Positions 49,259 through 58,879 of a DNA stretch of 64,000 nucleotides are shown piece after piece; position 1 is the stretch's first letter; each line of letters begins with the position of its first letter. Source of the stretch: Xylophilus rhododendri (GTDB lineage Bacteria > Pseudomonadota > Gammaproteobacteria > Burkholderiales > Burkholderiaceae_C). The notes below the pieces were generated by a model. That model worked only from the letters and a program-made list of their open reading frames with translations, was not told the DNA's origin and did not search any database. The stretch is from contig NZ_CP047650.1 of NCBI RefSeq assembly GCF_009906855.1, positions 558,001-622,000 of the forward strand, given 5' to 3'. Both the position numbers and the translations under genes were made by a program.

Positions 49259-50689
49259 CTACTTCAGCTGCCGCTGCAGGAGCACCACCGCCGCAGCGGC
49301 CAGGGCCAGCAGCGCCAGCACGCCGTAGAGCTGCTGGCAGGAGTGCAGCAGCGTCTGCTGCGCGGCCACGGACAGGGCCCCGTCCATCGCGGCCGGCGCG
49401 CCATGGGCGATCTGGCGGTTCTCCAGCGCGATCGCGGCCATGGCGCCCGAGAAGGAGCCGGCCAGCTGGCGCATCAGGTTCTTGCTCTGGTAGCCGTGGG
49501 CGAAGGCCTCGTCGCTCAGGCTGCGGAAGGTCAGGCCCGCCACCGGCAGCACCAGCATCACGCCGAACATGCCCTTGGCGATCAGGCCGGGCAGCAGCGC
49601 CCAGGCGGAGGCATCGGACGGCAGCAAGGCGAACATCAAGGCCGCCACGGCCAGCGCAGCCGCGCCGGCGGTCATCATGGGCTTCTTGTTCGGCATCTTC
49701 GCCGCCAGCTTGATGTAGCCATAGGCGACGGCCAGGCTCACCAGCGCCGAGAAGCTCGCCATCCAGCCCACGGCGGCCAGCGGAAAACCCAGGCCATGCT
49801 CCGCGAAGATGGGGAACAGGTAGTTGCTGGCGTTCGACAGCAGGTAGTGCAGGAAATACAGCAGCAGCCCCATGCCATAGACCGGGTTGCGTAGCTCGCG
49901 CAGGCGCAGCAGCGGCTCGTGGTGGCGCCACTGTTGCCACAGGAAGGCCAGCAGCAGCGCAGCGCCCGCCACCGCCATCGCCGCCAGCGGGGCGGGCCGG
50001 GCGAACACGTCATAGGGCGCCAGGGACAGTCCCAGCTGCAGCAGCGTGAGCGCCACTGCCACCATCAGCAGGGGCGTGACGGCCCAGCGCACCGGTTCGC
50101 CGCCGCGGCCCGCGCCGTCCGGCAGCAGGCGCCAGCAGCCGGCCATGGCCAGGGCGCCCAGCGGCAGGATCGCCAGGAAGATCCAGCGCCAGCCCCAACC
50201 CTCGACGAAGCCGGCCGCCATCAGCGGCGCGCAGGCGCTCATGCCGAACAGGATCAGCATGTAGTGCTTGACCGCCAGCCCGCGCTCCTTGGCCCCGAAC
50301 AGCATCGGGATCAGCACCCGCGAACTGGTGAACAGCGCGCCCCCGCCGAAGCCCTGCACCAGCCGCGCGGCCGACAGCTGCAGGATGTCCTGCGACGCTG
50401 CCGAGGCCAACGCCCCCGCCAGGAAGATCGCCAGCGACACCGTCAGGTAGCGCCGGTAGCCGAAGTGCCGCGACAGCCACTGCTGCAGCACGATCATCAC
50501 CATGCTGCCGATGGCGTAGGCCGCCTGCGCCTGGGCGAACTCGCGCGGCGCCGCATGCACCCCGCCCACGATGTAGCTGGCGGCGAAGACGAACATGCCG
50601 TTCTCCAGGAACTCCAGGCCGACCAGCAGGCCCAGGAGCAGCATCAGCAGGCGTTGTTTGTCGCGGTGCCAGGACAGGGCCGCGCTCAT
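49259..50689 (-). CDS. MFS transporter (drug-efflux type)
   Basis: 476 residues with about 14 predicted membrane segments, consistent with the DHA2-like drug:H+ antiporters. Motifs SAARLVQGFGGGALFTSSRV and RWIFLAILPLGALAM. Translationally coupled to the marR-type gene (ATGA overlap), so expression is probably induced by a ligand of that regulator. Substrate unknown. Confidence 0.9.
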   Translation of the reverse strand: MSAALSWHRDKQRLLMLLLGLLVGLEFLENGMFVFAASYIVGGVHAAPREFAQAQAAYAIGSMVMIVLQQWLSRHFGYRRYLTVSLAIFLAGALASAASQDILQLSAARLVQGFGGGALFTSSRVLIPMLFGAKERGLAVKHYMLILFGMSACAPLMAAGFVEGWGWRWIFLAILPLGALAMAGCWRLLPDGAGRGGEPVRWAVTPLLMVAVALTLLQLGLSLAPYDVFARPAPLAAMAVAGAALLLAFLWQQWRHHEPLLRLRELRNPVYGMGLLLYFLHYLLSNASNYLFPIFAEHGLGFPLAAVGWMASFSALVSLAVAYGYIKLAAKMPNKKPMMTAGAAALAVAALMFALLPSDASAWALLPGLIAKGMFGVMLVLPVAGLTFRSLSDEAFAHGYQSKNLMRQLAGSFSGAMAAIALENRQIAHGAPAAMDGALSVAAQQTLLHSCQQLYGVLALLALAAAAVVLLQRQLK

Positions 50690-51177
50690 GCCGGGTCCTG
50701 GCCCAGCAGGGCCGCATGCACCGGCCGCAGGATCGCCAGTGCAGCGCGCGTGGCTTCGGTGCCCACCGAACTCCAGCCTTCCAGGTAGGCCGCATGCACC
50801 ACCGGCGCGGCCTTCTTCAGCAGCCGGCCGCCGACGGCGGTCAGCGCCAATTGCAGGGCGCGGCGGTCCGCCTTGGCCGGCGAGCGCTGCGCCAGGCCCT
50901 TGCCCTCCAGGCCGTCGAGCAGGCGGGTGACCTGCACCCGGCTCGCATCCAGCGTGGTGCCCAGGTCCGAGGGCCGCAGCGGCTCGACCGCGTCGTCGTT
51001 GATCAGCACCAGCGCCAGATATTCGCGCATCGAAATCCCGAAGGGCGCGAGCGCCGCGTCCACCTTGGCTTCCAGCAGATGGCCGACGCGGAACACCAGG
51101 CGCGAGGCGGCGATGGCATCCGCGATCTCCGGCGGGCGGCCGGCCAGCAGGCGATCCAGGCGAGAAGGGCCCGTCAT
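50686..51177 (-). CDS. MarR-family transcriptional regulator
   Basis: 163 residues. Winged helix with RPSDLGTTLDASRVQVTRLL (recognition region) and the wing GLAQRSPAKADRRALQLALT. It probably represses itself and the coupled MFS exporter through the palindrome directly upstream. Confidence 0.9.
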   Translation of the reverse strand: MTGPSRLDRLLAGRPPEIADAIAASRLVFRVGHLLEAKVDAALAPFGISMREYLALVLINDDAVEPLRPSDLGTTLDASRVQVTRLLDGLEGKGLAQRSPAKADRRALQLALTAVGGRLLKKAAPVVHAAYLEGWSSVGTEATRAALAILRPVHAALLGQDPA

Positions 51178-51189
51178 TCAAACACTCCG

Positions 51190-51213
51190 ATATGATTTCA
51201 AATGAAATTATAT
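51190..51213. promoter_or_regulatory. Palindromic operator of the marR-MFS unit
   Basis: 24-base near-perfect dyad: ATAT-n-ATTTCA, AA, TGAAAT-n-ATAT, starting 13 bases before the marR ATG. AT-rich in a GC-rich setting and of the size MarR dimers bind. Confidence 0.7.
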
Positions 51214-51222
51214 CGAATGCAA

Positions 51223-52095
51223 TCAAACCGGCGCAAGCGCGTTCAGGAAGGCCTGCTCCACCCGGTCGATGCGCCGATTGCCGCCATCGGCTGCGCGCCG
51301 CACCAGCGCCATTTGCCGCACCGGCGCCTGCCGGCCCAGGCTCACCTCCCGCACCGGATAGGCACCCAGCAGTTCGGGCCGCAATTCCGGCAGCACCGAT
51401 ACACCGATGCCCATCGCCACCATGGCCACGATGGCCTCCACGCCCGGCAGGTCGACCAGGGCCTGCTTGTTGGGTACCAGCGAATCCACGAACCGCGCGG
51501 CCAGCTTGCCGGCGACCAGTTCGCGGTCGATGCGGATCCAGGGCTGCGCCCGCAGCGTGTCGGCCACGCCGCCCGGCGTCAGCGAATCGGGCACCAGCAG
51601 CACGAAACGCTCCCGGCCCAGGTCGGTCCAGCGCAGGCGGCTCGATCCCCCGGTGGACGGTCGGAACACCACGGCCACGTCCAGCAGCCCGGCCTTCAGG
51701 CTGTTGAGCAGCCCTGGCGTGGTGCCGCGCTCGATCTGCAGCTGGATCTGCGGCGCCTGCCGCTGCAGGTCGGCGAAGGCGCGCGGCAGCAGCGTGGTCT
51801 GGGCCGATTCGGTGATGCCCAGGCGCACCCGGCCGGCCAGCTCCAGGTCGGCCACGTTGCGCAGGGCCTCGATGTCCTCGATCGCCCGGTCTACCGTGCG
51901 GGCGAGCTGCTCGGCGAAGGGCGTGGGCCGCACGCTGCGGCCGGAGCGGTCGAACAGCGGCTGGCGGAAATACTCCTCCAGCTGCTTCATCTGCAGGCTG
52001 ACCGCGCTGGGTGTCACGTTCACATGCTCCGCGGCGGCCGCGAAGCTGCCGTGGCGCAGCACCGCCGTCAATGTGGCGAGCGAGTGGAATTTCAT
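51223..52095 (-). CDS. LysR-family transcriptional regulator
   Basis: 290 residues. N-terminal helix-turn-helix HGSFAAAAEHVNVTPSAVSL and QMKQLEEYFRQPLFDR, followed by a periplasmic-binding-like effector domain. Divergent from the FMN alpha-hydroxyacid oxidase gene (69 bases between the starts), which it most likely regulates. Confidence 0.93.
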   Translation of the reverse strand: MKFHSLATLTAVLRHGSFAAAAEHVNVTPSAVSLQMKQLEEYFRQPLFDRSGRSVRPTPFAEQLARTVDRAIEDIEALRNVADLELAGRVRLGITESAQTTLLPRAFADLQRQAPQIQLQIERGTTPGLLNSLKAGLLDVAVVFRPSTGGSSRLRWTDLGRERFVLLVPDSLTPGGVADTLRAQPWIRIDRELVAGKLAARFVDSLVPNKQALVDLPGVEAIVAMVAMGIGVSVLPELRPELLGAYPVREVSLGRQAPVRQMALVRRAADGGNRRIDRVEQAFLNALAPV

Positions 52096-52164
52096 GAGGA
52101 TTTCTTGAGGGTGGAACGACGAATCATCGCGCGTCGAAACCGGTGGCGCCACTAGCATCGGCGC

Positions 52165-53397
52165 ATGCAGCCCACCATCGACCTCGAGAACTACCCCGTC
52201 TTCAGCCATACCGCGCCGCCCAACTCGCTGGCGCGGCAGATTCCGCCCCGGCTGCGCCGCATGCTGTCGCTGGACGATTTCGAAGTCGCCGCGAAGAAAC
52301 ACCTGCCCGCGCCGATCTTTGCCTATGTGTCCGGCGGCTGCGAGACCGACCGCAGCCTGGGCCGCAACCGCAGCGTGTTCGAGGACTACGAATGGGTCAG
52401 CCGGGCGCTGGTCAACACCTCGAAACGCACGCTGGCCACCGAGCTGTTCGGCAAGCGCTGGGCCGCGCCCTTCGGCATCGCGCCCATGGGCATCAGCGCC
52501 CTGTCGGCCTATCGCGGCGACCTGATCCAGGCGCAGGCGGCCGCGGCCACCGGCATCCCGATGATCATGAGCGGCTCCTCGCTGATCCGCATGGAGGACG
52601 TCGCCCAGGCCAACCCCGACGCCTGGTTCCAGGCCTATGTGCCGGGCGAGAACGACCGCATCCTGGCCCTGCTCGACCGCGTCGAGGCCGCCGGCTTCGG
52701 CACCCTGGTGGTGACGGTGGACGTGCCCGTCTCCGGCAACCGCGAGAACAATATCCGCGCCCGTTTCTCCACCCCGCTGCGGCCCGGCCCGCGCCTGGCC
52801 TGGGACGGCATCACCCATCCCGGCTGGCTCTTCGGCACCGCCCTGCGCACGCTGGTGAACCACGGCATGCCGCATTTCGAGAACTCGCATGCCAAGCGCG
52901 GCGCGCCCATCCTGGCCTCGAACGTGATGCGCGACTTCGGCGCGCGCGACCACCTGAGCTGGGAGCATTTCGCGCTGATCCGCCAGCGCTGGAAGGGCCG
53001 GCTGATCGTCAAGGGCATCCTGCATGTGGACGATGCCCTGCGCGCCCGCGACGAGGGTGCCGACGGCATCGTGCTGTCCAACCACGGCGGCCGTCAGCTC
53101 GACGGCGTGGTGGCGCCGCTGCGGGTGCTGCCGGCGGTTCGTGCGGCGCTGGGAGCGGACTACCCGCTGATGATCGACAGCGGTTTCCGCCGCGGCAACG
53201 ATGTGCTGACCGCGCTGGCCCTGGGCGCCGACTTCGTCTTCGTCGGCCGGCCCTTCAACTACGCGGGCGCCATCGCCGGCCAGCCGGGCGTGCAGCATGC
53301 GATCGGCGTGCTGGCCTCCGAGATCGCCCGCAACATGGCCTTGCTCGGTGTGCAGAGCCCGTCCGAAGTCGGCCCGCAGCACCTGATGCCCTCATGA
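52165..53397 (+). CDS. FMN-dependent alpha-hydroxy-acid oxidase/dehydrogenase (LldD/GOX family)
   Basis: 410 residues, TIM barrel. N-terminal PIFAYVSGGCETDRSLGRN, FMN site FGIAPMGISALSAYRGD, catalytic block LSNHGGRQLDG (His and Arg) and phosphate site DFVFVGRPF. It oxidises an L-2-hydroxy acid such as lactate, glycolate or mandelate; the usual Tyr-rich start differs (PVFSHT), so substrate is open. Under probable control of the divergent LysR gene. Confidence 0.92.
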   Translation: MQPTIDLENYPVFSHTAPPNSLARQIPPRLRRMLSLDDFEVAAKKHLPAPIFAYVSGGCETDRSLGRNRSVFEDYEWVSRALVNTSKRTLATELFGKRWAAPFGIAPMGISALSAYRGDLIQAQAAAATGIPMIMSGSSLIRMEDVAQANPDAWFQAYVPGENDRILALLDRVEAAGFGTLVVTVDVPVSGNRENNIRARFSTPLRPGPRLAWDGITHPGWLFGTALRTLVNHGMPHFENSHAKRGAPILASNVMRDFGARDHLSWEHFALIRQRWKGRLIVKGILHVDDALRARDEGADGIVLSNHGGRQLDGVVAPLRVLPAVRAALGADYPLMIDSGFRRGNDVLTALALGADFVFVGRPFNYAGAIAGQPGVQHAIGVLASEIARNMALLGVQSPSEVGPQHLMPS

Positions 53398-53479
53398 ATG
53401 TTGCGCAAATGTAAAGACGGGAAGCGTCCTGGGGAATAATCGGGCCGACTCAACAGACGCTGCCGCTTCCCCGTTCCCC

Positions 53480-53959
53480 ATGAAGAAAACCGTGATCGCC
53501 TTTGCCTGCGGCGTGCTTGTCACCCTGGCCGCCGTAACCGCCTACGACGCGGTCGAGCATGTGGAACGCATGCCGGACCCGTCCGAAGCTTCGATCTCGA
53601 TGCCGCTGGCCAGTTACGAAGCGCCCGAAGCCCGGGTCACGCAGGGCAAGCCCAACTTCCGCGGAACCGCGTACGCCACCTCGGCCGATGGCAAGACCGT
53701 CTCCGGCATCTGGGCCGCCGACGGCCCTTCCACCTTCGACTGGACCTATGCCGGCGACGAAGCCGTCTACATCCAGGAAGGGCTGGCCGAGGTGAGCTAC
53801 CAGGGCCGCAAGTTCACGCTGAAGCCCGGCGACCACGCTTTCTTCCACGTGGGCACCGTGGCGACCTGGACGGTGCCGCAGCATGTGCGCAAGTCCTGGA
53901 CGGTGCACGGCGCCAACCGCCTGGTGCGGTGGTGGCGCGACATGACCGACGGGGCCTGA
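53480..53959 (+). CDS. Cupin-domain protein with N-terminal membrane anchor or signal
   Basis: 159 residues. Residues 1-25 form an uncleaved anchor or signal (TVIAFACGVLVTLAAVTAY). The rest is a cupin_3 (ureidoglycine/DUF861-like) barrel: GIWAADGPSTFDW, EAVYIQEGLAEVSYQG, LKPGDHAFFHVG and TWTVPQHVRKSWTV. Periplasmic. Enzymatic role unknown. Confidence 0.85.
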   Translation: MKKTVIAFACGVLVTLAAVTAYDAVEHVERMPDPSEASISMPLASYEAPEARVTQGKPNFRGTAYATSADGKTVSGIWAADGPSTFDWTYAGDEAVYIQEGLAEVSYQGRKFTLKPGDHAFFHVGTVATWTVPQHVRKSWTVHGANRLVRWWRDMTDGA

Positions 53960-53965
53960 GGCCGG

Positions 53966-54400
53966 TCAGCCGCCGTGCATGCGCACCCAGCGCACGATGT
54001 CGGCGGCGCCCATGGCGCCGGCCTGGCGGGCCACTTCCCGGCCGCCCTTGAACAGCGCCAGCGTGGGAATGCTGCGGATGTTGAAGCGCGAGCCCAGCGC
54101 CGGCACCGCCTCGGTATCCACCTTGGCCAGGCGCATCGCAGGCTCCAGCTGGCCTGCCGCCTGCTCGTAGGCCGGCGCCATCTGCCGGCAGGGGCCGCAC
54201 CAGGGCGCCCAGAAATCCACCAGCACCGGGATGTCGCTGCGGCCGATATGGCGCTCGAACGCGGCCTGGTCCAGCGCCACCGAATGGCCGGTGAACAGCG
54301 GCTGGTGGCACTTGCCGCAATCGGCCTGCGCCCGGTCGTCCGCCGCCACCCGGTTGGTGGTGTGGCAGTGCGGACAGACGATGTGCTGCGGATCGCTCAT
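53966..54400 (-). CDS. trxC: Thioredoxin 2 (TrxC)
   Basis: Zinc-binding cytosolic thioredoxin, 144 residues. The N-terminal zinc module has CPHC (9-12) and CGKC (28-31); the active site is WCGPC (67-71); cis-Pro in SIPTL. Induced by oxidative stress in other bacteria. Convergent with the cupin gene (6-base gap). Confidence 0.96.
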   Translation of the reverse strand: MSDPQHIVCPHCHTTNRVAADDRAQADCGKCHQPLFTGHSVALDQAAFERHIGRSDIPVLVDFWAPWCGPCRQMAPAYEQAAGQLEPAMRLAKVDTEAVPALGSRFNIRSIPTLALFKGGREVARQAGAMGAADIVRWVRMHGG

Positions 54401-54413
54401 GCCCGTCTCCCGC

Positions 54414-54740
54414 TCAGGTGGGAGATGCCGCCGGACGGCTGGCGCGGGCGATGAACTCGCGCGCGGCCAGCTCGGCCGCGGTGGCCAGCTCCAGCTGGGT
54501 GCGGCACAGGCCGGCCTGCTCGTAGTAGAGGTTCTCGTAGATCGTCGCGGCGGCCGGCGAGGCGCTCAGCAGCGCATCGGTGGCGGCATCGCGCGGCAGG
54601 GTCTTGAGTTCTTCCGCGAGACGGTGCGCCACGTCGCGGTACTGGGCCGCATCGGCATGGTTGCCGGCTTCGAGGCGTTCCAGCAGCCCTGCCAGCAGGG
54701 CTGCGTTACGGGGAAGGGTTTGCTTGGTGGAGGTGCTCAT
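54414..54740 (-). CDS. Hypothetical protein (108 aa)
   Basis: Helical, Ala/Leu-rich protein beginning MSTSTKQTLPRNAALLAGLL, with IYENLYYEQAGLCRTQLELA near the middle. 13 bases upstream of trxC on the same strand, so likely co-transcribed. No signal peptide. Family not recognised. Confidence 0.7.
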   Translation of the reverse strand: MSTSTKQTLPRNAALLAGLLERLEAGNHADAAQYRDVAHRLAEELKTLPRDAATDALLSASPAAATIYENLYYEQAGLCRTQLELATAAELAAREFIARASRPAASPT

Positions 54741-54785
54741 GCAGGGAAGCTGAGGGCGCCCCCGCCACTTGCAAGAGGGCCGGCT

Positions 54786-55706
54786 TCAGGGCGGCTCGGG
54801 GCCGACGGGCGGCGGCTCCTCACCCGGCATGCCGCTGGCGGCCACACCCACCGAGGCGGCCACCACACACAGGATCGCCAGCCACTGGATGGCGCCCAGC
54901 CGCTGGTGCAGGAACAGCCAGCCCGACATCGCGCCCAGCACCGGCTCCAGGCTCAGCAGCACACCGAAGGTCTGGGTCGGCAGGCGGCGCAGCGCGAACA
55001 TCTCCAGCGAATACGGCAACGCGCTCGACAGCAGCGCCAGCGCCAGGCCGGCGCCCAGCATCGCCGGTGTCAGCAGATGGCTGCCGGCCGTCATCACACC
55101 GAAAGGCAGGGCCAGCAGCGTGCCCACCGACAGGCCCAGCGCCAGCGCCGGCCCCGGGTTGCGCCGCGCCACCCGTTTGCCCAGCACGATGTAGGCCGCC
55201 CACAGCGCACCGGCGGCCAGCGCGAAACCCAGCCCGCGCGGATCGAGCGAGCGCGCGAAATCGCCCATCGGCAGCAGCAGCGCGATGCCGGCGGCCGCCA
55301 CGGCGATCCAGATGAAATCGCGGCTGCGATGCGAATGCGTGACCGCCACCGCCAGCGGCCCGAGCAGCTCGATGGCGATCGCCACGCCCAGCGGCACCGT
55401 GCGCAGCGACAGGTAGAAGCACAGGTTCATGCCGCCCAGCGCCAGCCCGAACAGCAGCACACCGCCCAGTTCGCGCCGCTCCCATCGCACCCGCCAGGGC
55501 CGCCAGAAGATCAGCAGCAGCAGCGATGCGAAACCCACCCGCAGCAAGGTCGTGCCGGTGGCACCCACCCGCGGGAACAGCTGGGTGGCGAACGAGGCAC
55601 CCGCGGCCAGCGAGGCCATGGAGCCCACCAAAGCCAGCACGGCGGGCCAGTTGCTGGCACCGCCGTGCGTGGAGGATGGGGATGAAGCGGCGGGCGCTTC
55701 GTTCAA
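54786..55706 (-). CDS. EamA/RhtA-type amino-acid or metabolite exporter
   Basis: 306 residues with ten membrane segments in two EamA halves. Motifs VGATGTTLLRVGFASLLLL, LCFYLSLRTVPLGVAIAIEL and PYSLEMFALRRLPTQTFGVL are typical of RhtA (threonine/homoserine exporter). 24 bases after gdhA on the same strand, a context that suits amino-acid overflow. Confidence 0.88.
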   Translation of the reverse strand: MNEAPAASSPSSTHGGASNWPAVLALVGSMASLAAGASFATQLFPRVGATGTTLLRVGFASLLLLIFWRPWRVRWERRELGGVLLFGLALGGMNLCFYLSLRTVPLGVAIAIELLGPLAVAVTHSHRSRDFIWIAVAAAGIALLLPMGDFARSLDPRGLGFALAAGALWAAYIVLGKRVARRNPGPALALGLSVGTLLALPFGVMTAGSHLLTPAMLGAGLALALLSSALPYSLEMFALRRLPTQTFGVLLSLEPVLGAMSGWLFLHQRLGAIQWLAILCVVAASVGVAASGMPGEEPPPVGPEPP

Positions 55707-55730
55707 GGCTGACTCACGTCGGACAACAGA

Positions 55731-57029
55731 TCAGGGGTAGAGGCCGCGTTCCTGGCGGGCCGCCAGGATGCGTTCGCAGGACACGGTGAAGGTGGCGGTG
55801 CGAAGGCTGATCTTATGCTGGTCGGCCGTGTCCCAGATGTGGTTCAGGGCATTCACCATGATCTGGTCCAGGCGCTGGTTGATCTCGTCCTCGGTCCAGA
55901 AGAAGGAGGAGAAATCCTGCACCCATTCGAAGTAGGACACGGTCACGCCGCCGGCATTGCAGATCACGTCGGGCACTACCAGCACGCCGCGCTCGGCCAG
56001 GATGTCGTCGGCCTCGGGCACCGTCGGGCCGTTGGCGCCTTCGAGCACCAGCTTGGCCTTGGTCTTGCGGGCGCGCTCGGCGGTCACCTGGCCTTCCAGG
56101 GCGGCGGGGATCAGGATGTCGCACTCCACGTCCCAGAAGGCTTCGTTGTCGATGCGCTCGGCACCGGCCAGGCTGACCACGCCTTCGCGGCGGCCGGCTT
56201 CCATCAGCTTGGCCACGTCGAAACCGTCGCCGTTGAAGACGGTGCCGGTGTGGTCCTGCACCGCCACCACCTTGGCGCCGGCCTCGGCGAAGAGTTCGGC
56301 GGCGATCGAGCCCACGTTGCCGAAGCCCTGCACCGCGACACGGGCGCCGCGCAGGTCCAGGCCGATGCGGCGGGCGGCTTCGCGGCCGGTGACGAAAACA
56401 CCGCGGCCGGTGGCCTTCACGCGGCCCAGCGAACCGCCCAGGTGGATCGGCTTGCCCGTCACCACGCCGGTGGCGGTGGCGCCGGTGTTCATGGAGTAGG
56501 TGTCCATCATCCAGGCCATGATCTGGGAATTGGTGTTCACGTCCGGCGCGGGGATGTCCTGCTGCGGGCCGATGATCAGGCCGATCTCGCTGGTGTAGCG
56601 GCGGGTCATCTTCTCCAGCTCGTTCATCGAGAGCTTCTTGGGATCGACCCGGATGCCGCCCTTGGCGCCGCCGTAGGGCAGGTTCACCGCGGCGCACTTC
56701 ACCGTCATCCAGGCCGACAGGGCCATCACTTCTTCCAGCGTGACGTCGGGGTGGAAACGCACGCCGCCCTTGCCGGGGCCGCGCGAGAGGTTGTGCTGGA
56801 CGCGATAGCCCTCGAAGTGGGCGATGGTGCCGTTGTCGAGTTCGATCGGCACGTCCACGATCAGCGCGCGCTTGGGGCGCTTCAGGGTTTCCGACCAGCG
56901 CTGCAACTTGCCCAGGTAAGGCATCACGCGGTCGACCTGCGAGAGGTAGGTGCCCCAGGCGCTGGTGGGCGTCGGCTGCACGAAGGACAGCGCGTTGAGC
57001 TGCATGGCGTTGGTGGTGGACGTACTCAT
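55731..57029 (-). CDS. gdhA: Glutamate dehydrogenase
   Basis: Interconverts glutamate and 2-oxoglutarate plus ammonia. 432 residues. Active-site block [19 protein letters not shown] with catalytic Lys, [20 protein letters not shown], and dinucleotide motif [14 protein letters not shown], which favours the small hexameric NAD-type enzyme (GluDH of Gram-positive/beta type). The start at 57029 is chosen over a longer frame by homology. A perfect dyad lies about 90 bases upstream. Confidence 0.95.
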   Translation of the reverse strand: MSTSTTNAMQLNALSFVQPTPTSAWGTYLSQVDRVMPYLGKLQRWSETLKRPKRALIVDVPIELDNGTIAHFEGYRVQHNLSRGPGKGGVRFHPDVTLEEVMALSAWMTVKCAAVNLPYGGAKGGIRVDPKKLSMNELEKMTRRYTSEIGLIIGPQQDIPAPDVNTNSQIMAWMMDTYSMNTGATATGVVTGKPIHLGGSLGRVKATGRGVFVTGREAARRIGLDLRGARVAVQGFGNVGSIAAELFAEAGAKVVAVQDHTGTVFNGDGFDVAKLMEAGRREGVVSLAGAERIDNEAFWDVECDILIPAALEGQVTAERARKTKAKLVLEGANGPTVPEADDILAERGVLVVPDVICNAGGVTVSYFEWVQDFSSFFWTEDEINQRLDQIMVNALNHIWDTADQHKISLRTATFTVSCERILAARQERGLYP

Positions 57030-57117
57030 GATGACAAGACCCTTGGGTTGCGAAAGAGAAGCGATGGCGCACGATAACGCGGACGCCGGTCCAGCCCAAG
57101 AGCCCATGCAGCGGCCG

Positions 57118-57134
57118 TATGCATGTTATGCATA
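57118..57134. promoter_or_regulatory. Perfect dyad upstream of gdhA
   Basis: TATGCATGTTATGCATA: seven-base arms with a three-base centre, in the 215-base divergent region between gdhA and the helicase gene. Looks like an operator; the regulator is unknown. Confidence 0.45.
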
Positions 57135-57244
57135 GATGGCCATAAGACCTTCCAACACCCTGCCGCCCGCGTGGGCGGGGCCGTCATCCACGACAATCGG
57201 CCCTCCCCCGCTCCGTCCCAGGGCCCCTCGCCGGCCCAGCCTCC

Positions 57245-58525
57245 ATGCCCTTTTCCGCCCTCGGCCTTTGTCCCGAACTCGTCCACGCCATCGGCGCCCT
57301 CGGCTTTTCCGTGCCGACGCAGATCCAGGCCGAGGCCATCCCGCCAGCCCTGAACGGTGCCGACCTGCTGGCCACCGCCCAGACCGGCTCGGGCAAGACC
57401 GCCGCCTACGCCCTGCCCCTGCTGCAGCGCCTGCCCGCTGCCGCGCCCGACCGGCGCCGCCCGGTGCGCGCCCTGGTGCTGGTGCCCACGCGCGAGCTGG
57501 CGGTGCAGGTGGGTGAGCTGCTGGCCGAACTGGCCGCGGCCCTGCCGCAGCAGCCGCGGGTGGCGGTGGTCTACGGCGGGGTCTCGATCAACCCGCAGAT
57601 GATGGGATTGCGCGGCGGCGCGGAAGTGGTGGTCGCCACGCCCGGCCGCCTGCTCGATCTGATCGAGCACAACGCCCTGCGCCTGTCGGCCGTCGAGACC
57701 CTGGTGCTGGACGAAGCCGACCGGCTGCTGGACCTGGGTTTCGCCGAAGAACTGAAGCGTGTGCTGGCCCTGCTGCCCGCGCGCCGCCAGAACCTCTTTT
57801 TCTCCGCCACCTTCCCGCCCGAGGTCGAGGCCCTGGCCCAGGGCCTGCTGCACGAGCCGGTGCGCATCGCCATCGCCGCGACGGACGAAGGCAAGCCCGA
57901 CATCCACCAGCGCGCCATTCGGGTCGACACCTCCCGCCGCACCGCCCTGCTGCGCCACCTGCAGAAGGAGCACGGCTGGAAGCGTGCGCTGGTCTTCATG
58001 GCCACCCGCTACGCCGCCGAGACGGCGGCCGACAAGCTCTACAAGAACGGCGTCTTCGCCACCGCCTTCCACGGCGACCTGAGCCAGGGCGCGCGCCAGC
58101 AGATCCTCGACGAGTTCAAGACCGGCCGCTGGGACCTGCTGCTGACCACCGACCTGGCCGCGCGCGGCATCGACATCGAGGCCATGGGTGTGGTCGTCAA
58201 CTACGACCTGCCGCGCTCGGCCGTGGACTATGTGCACCGCATCGGCCGCACCGGCCGCGCCGGCGCCAGCGGCACCGCGATCAGCTTCGTCAGCGCGTCG
58301 ACCGAGGCGCACTTCCGCCTGATAGAGAAACGCAACGGCCTGGCGATCCCGCGCGAGACGATCGCCGGCTTCGAACCGGTGGAAGTGGAAGCACCGCAGG
58401 CCGCGCCCTCGGCCGAGACGCTGGCCGGCACGGGCGGCGTGAAGGGCAAGCGGCCGAGCAAGAAGGACAAGTTGCGGGCCGCTGCTGCGTTGGCAGCGGC
58501 CGCTGGGGACAAGACGAAGGCCTAG
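57245..58525 (+). CDS. rhlE: DEAD-box ATP-dependent RNA helicase (RhlE-like)
   Basis: 426 residues. Q motif PTQIQAEAIP, Walker A AQTGSGKT, VPTRELAVQV, TPGRLLDLI, DEAD in LVLDEADRLLDLGF, SAT, RGIDIEAMGVVVNYDLP and HRIGRTGRAG. A short basic tail (KGKRPSKKDKLRAA) probably binds RNA. It overlaps the next minus-strand gene by four bases at the stop codons. Confidence 0.93.
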   Translation: MPFSALGLCPELVHAIGALGFSVPTQIQAEAIPPALNGADLLATAQTGSGKTAAYALPLLQRLPAAAPDRRRPVRALVLVPTRELAVQVGELLAELAAALPQQPRVAVVYGGVSINPQMMGLRGGAEVVVATPGRLLDLIEHNALRLSAVETLVLDEADRLLDLGFAEELKRVLALLPARRQNLFFSATFPPEVEALAQGLLHEPVRIAIAATDEGKPDIHQRAIRVDTSRRTALLRHLQKEHGWKRALVFMATRYAAETAADKLYKNGVFATAFHGDLSQGARQQILDEFKTGRWDLLLTTDLAARGIDIEAMGVVVNYDLPRSAVDYVHRIGRTGRAGASGTAISFVSASTEAHFRLIEKRNGLAIPRETIAGFEPVEVEAPQAAPSAETLAGTGGVKGKRPSKKDKLRAAAALAAAAGDKTKA

Positions 58526-58857
58526 TCGTCTTCGCCGAAATGGACGCTGTCGGCGTCCGGCGCCGAGCCCGGTTCACGCGGCTTGCGCACGCCGTGGGCG
58601 GCGAGGATCTCCACATAGAAGCTGTCGGCACCGGCCGCGGCGGCCGCGTTCACCGAGTCGATCAGGCTGCCCAGGTGCACCCGTTCGGCGGTCTCCTGCG
58701 TGAGGCCGAAGCGGCAGTCGAAGTCCCAGAAATCCACGCCGGCGGGCAGGTCGCGGCGGCGTTCGCGCTTCAGGTATTTGCGGATGTCGTGCTTGGCCGC
58801 GTCCAGCAGGCGGTCGCGGTTCTTGCCTTCGATGGCAAGCGAAAAAGTTTTTCTCAT
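58522..58857 (-). CDS. Conserved small protein (DUF6172-like, 111 aa)
   Basis: Starts MRKTFSLAIEGKNRDRLLDA and contains YLKRERRRDLPAGVDFWDFD and FYVEILAAHGVRKPRE. Cytoplasmic; function unknown. The family assignment is from memory of this pattern in beta-proteobacteria. 22 bases after the aminotransferase gene on the same strand. Confidence 0.8.
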   Translation of the reverse strand: MRKTFSLAIEGKNRDRLLDAAKHDIRKYLKRERRRDLPAGVDFWDFDCRFGLTQETAERVHLGSLIDSVNAAAAAGADSFYVEILAAHGVRKPREPGSAPDADSVHFGEDD

Positions 58858-58879
58858 GCCGGATTATCGCGGCGTGGCC

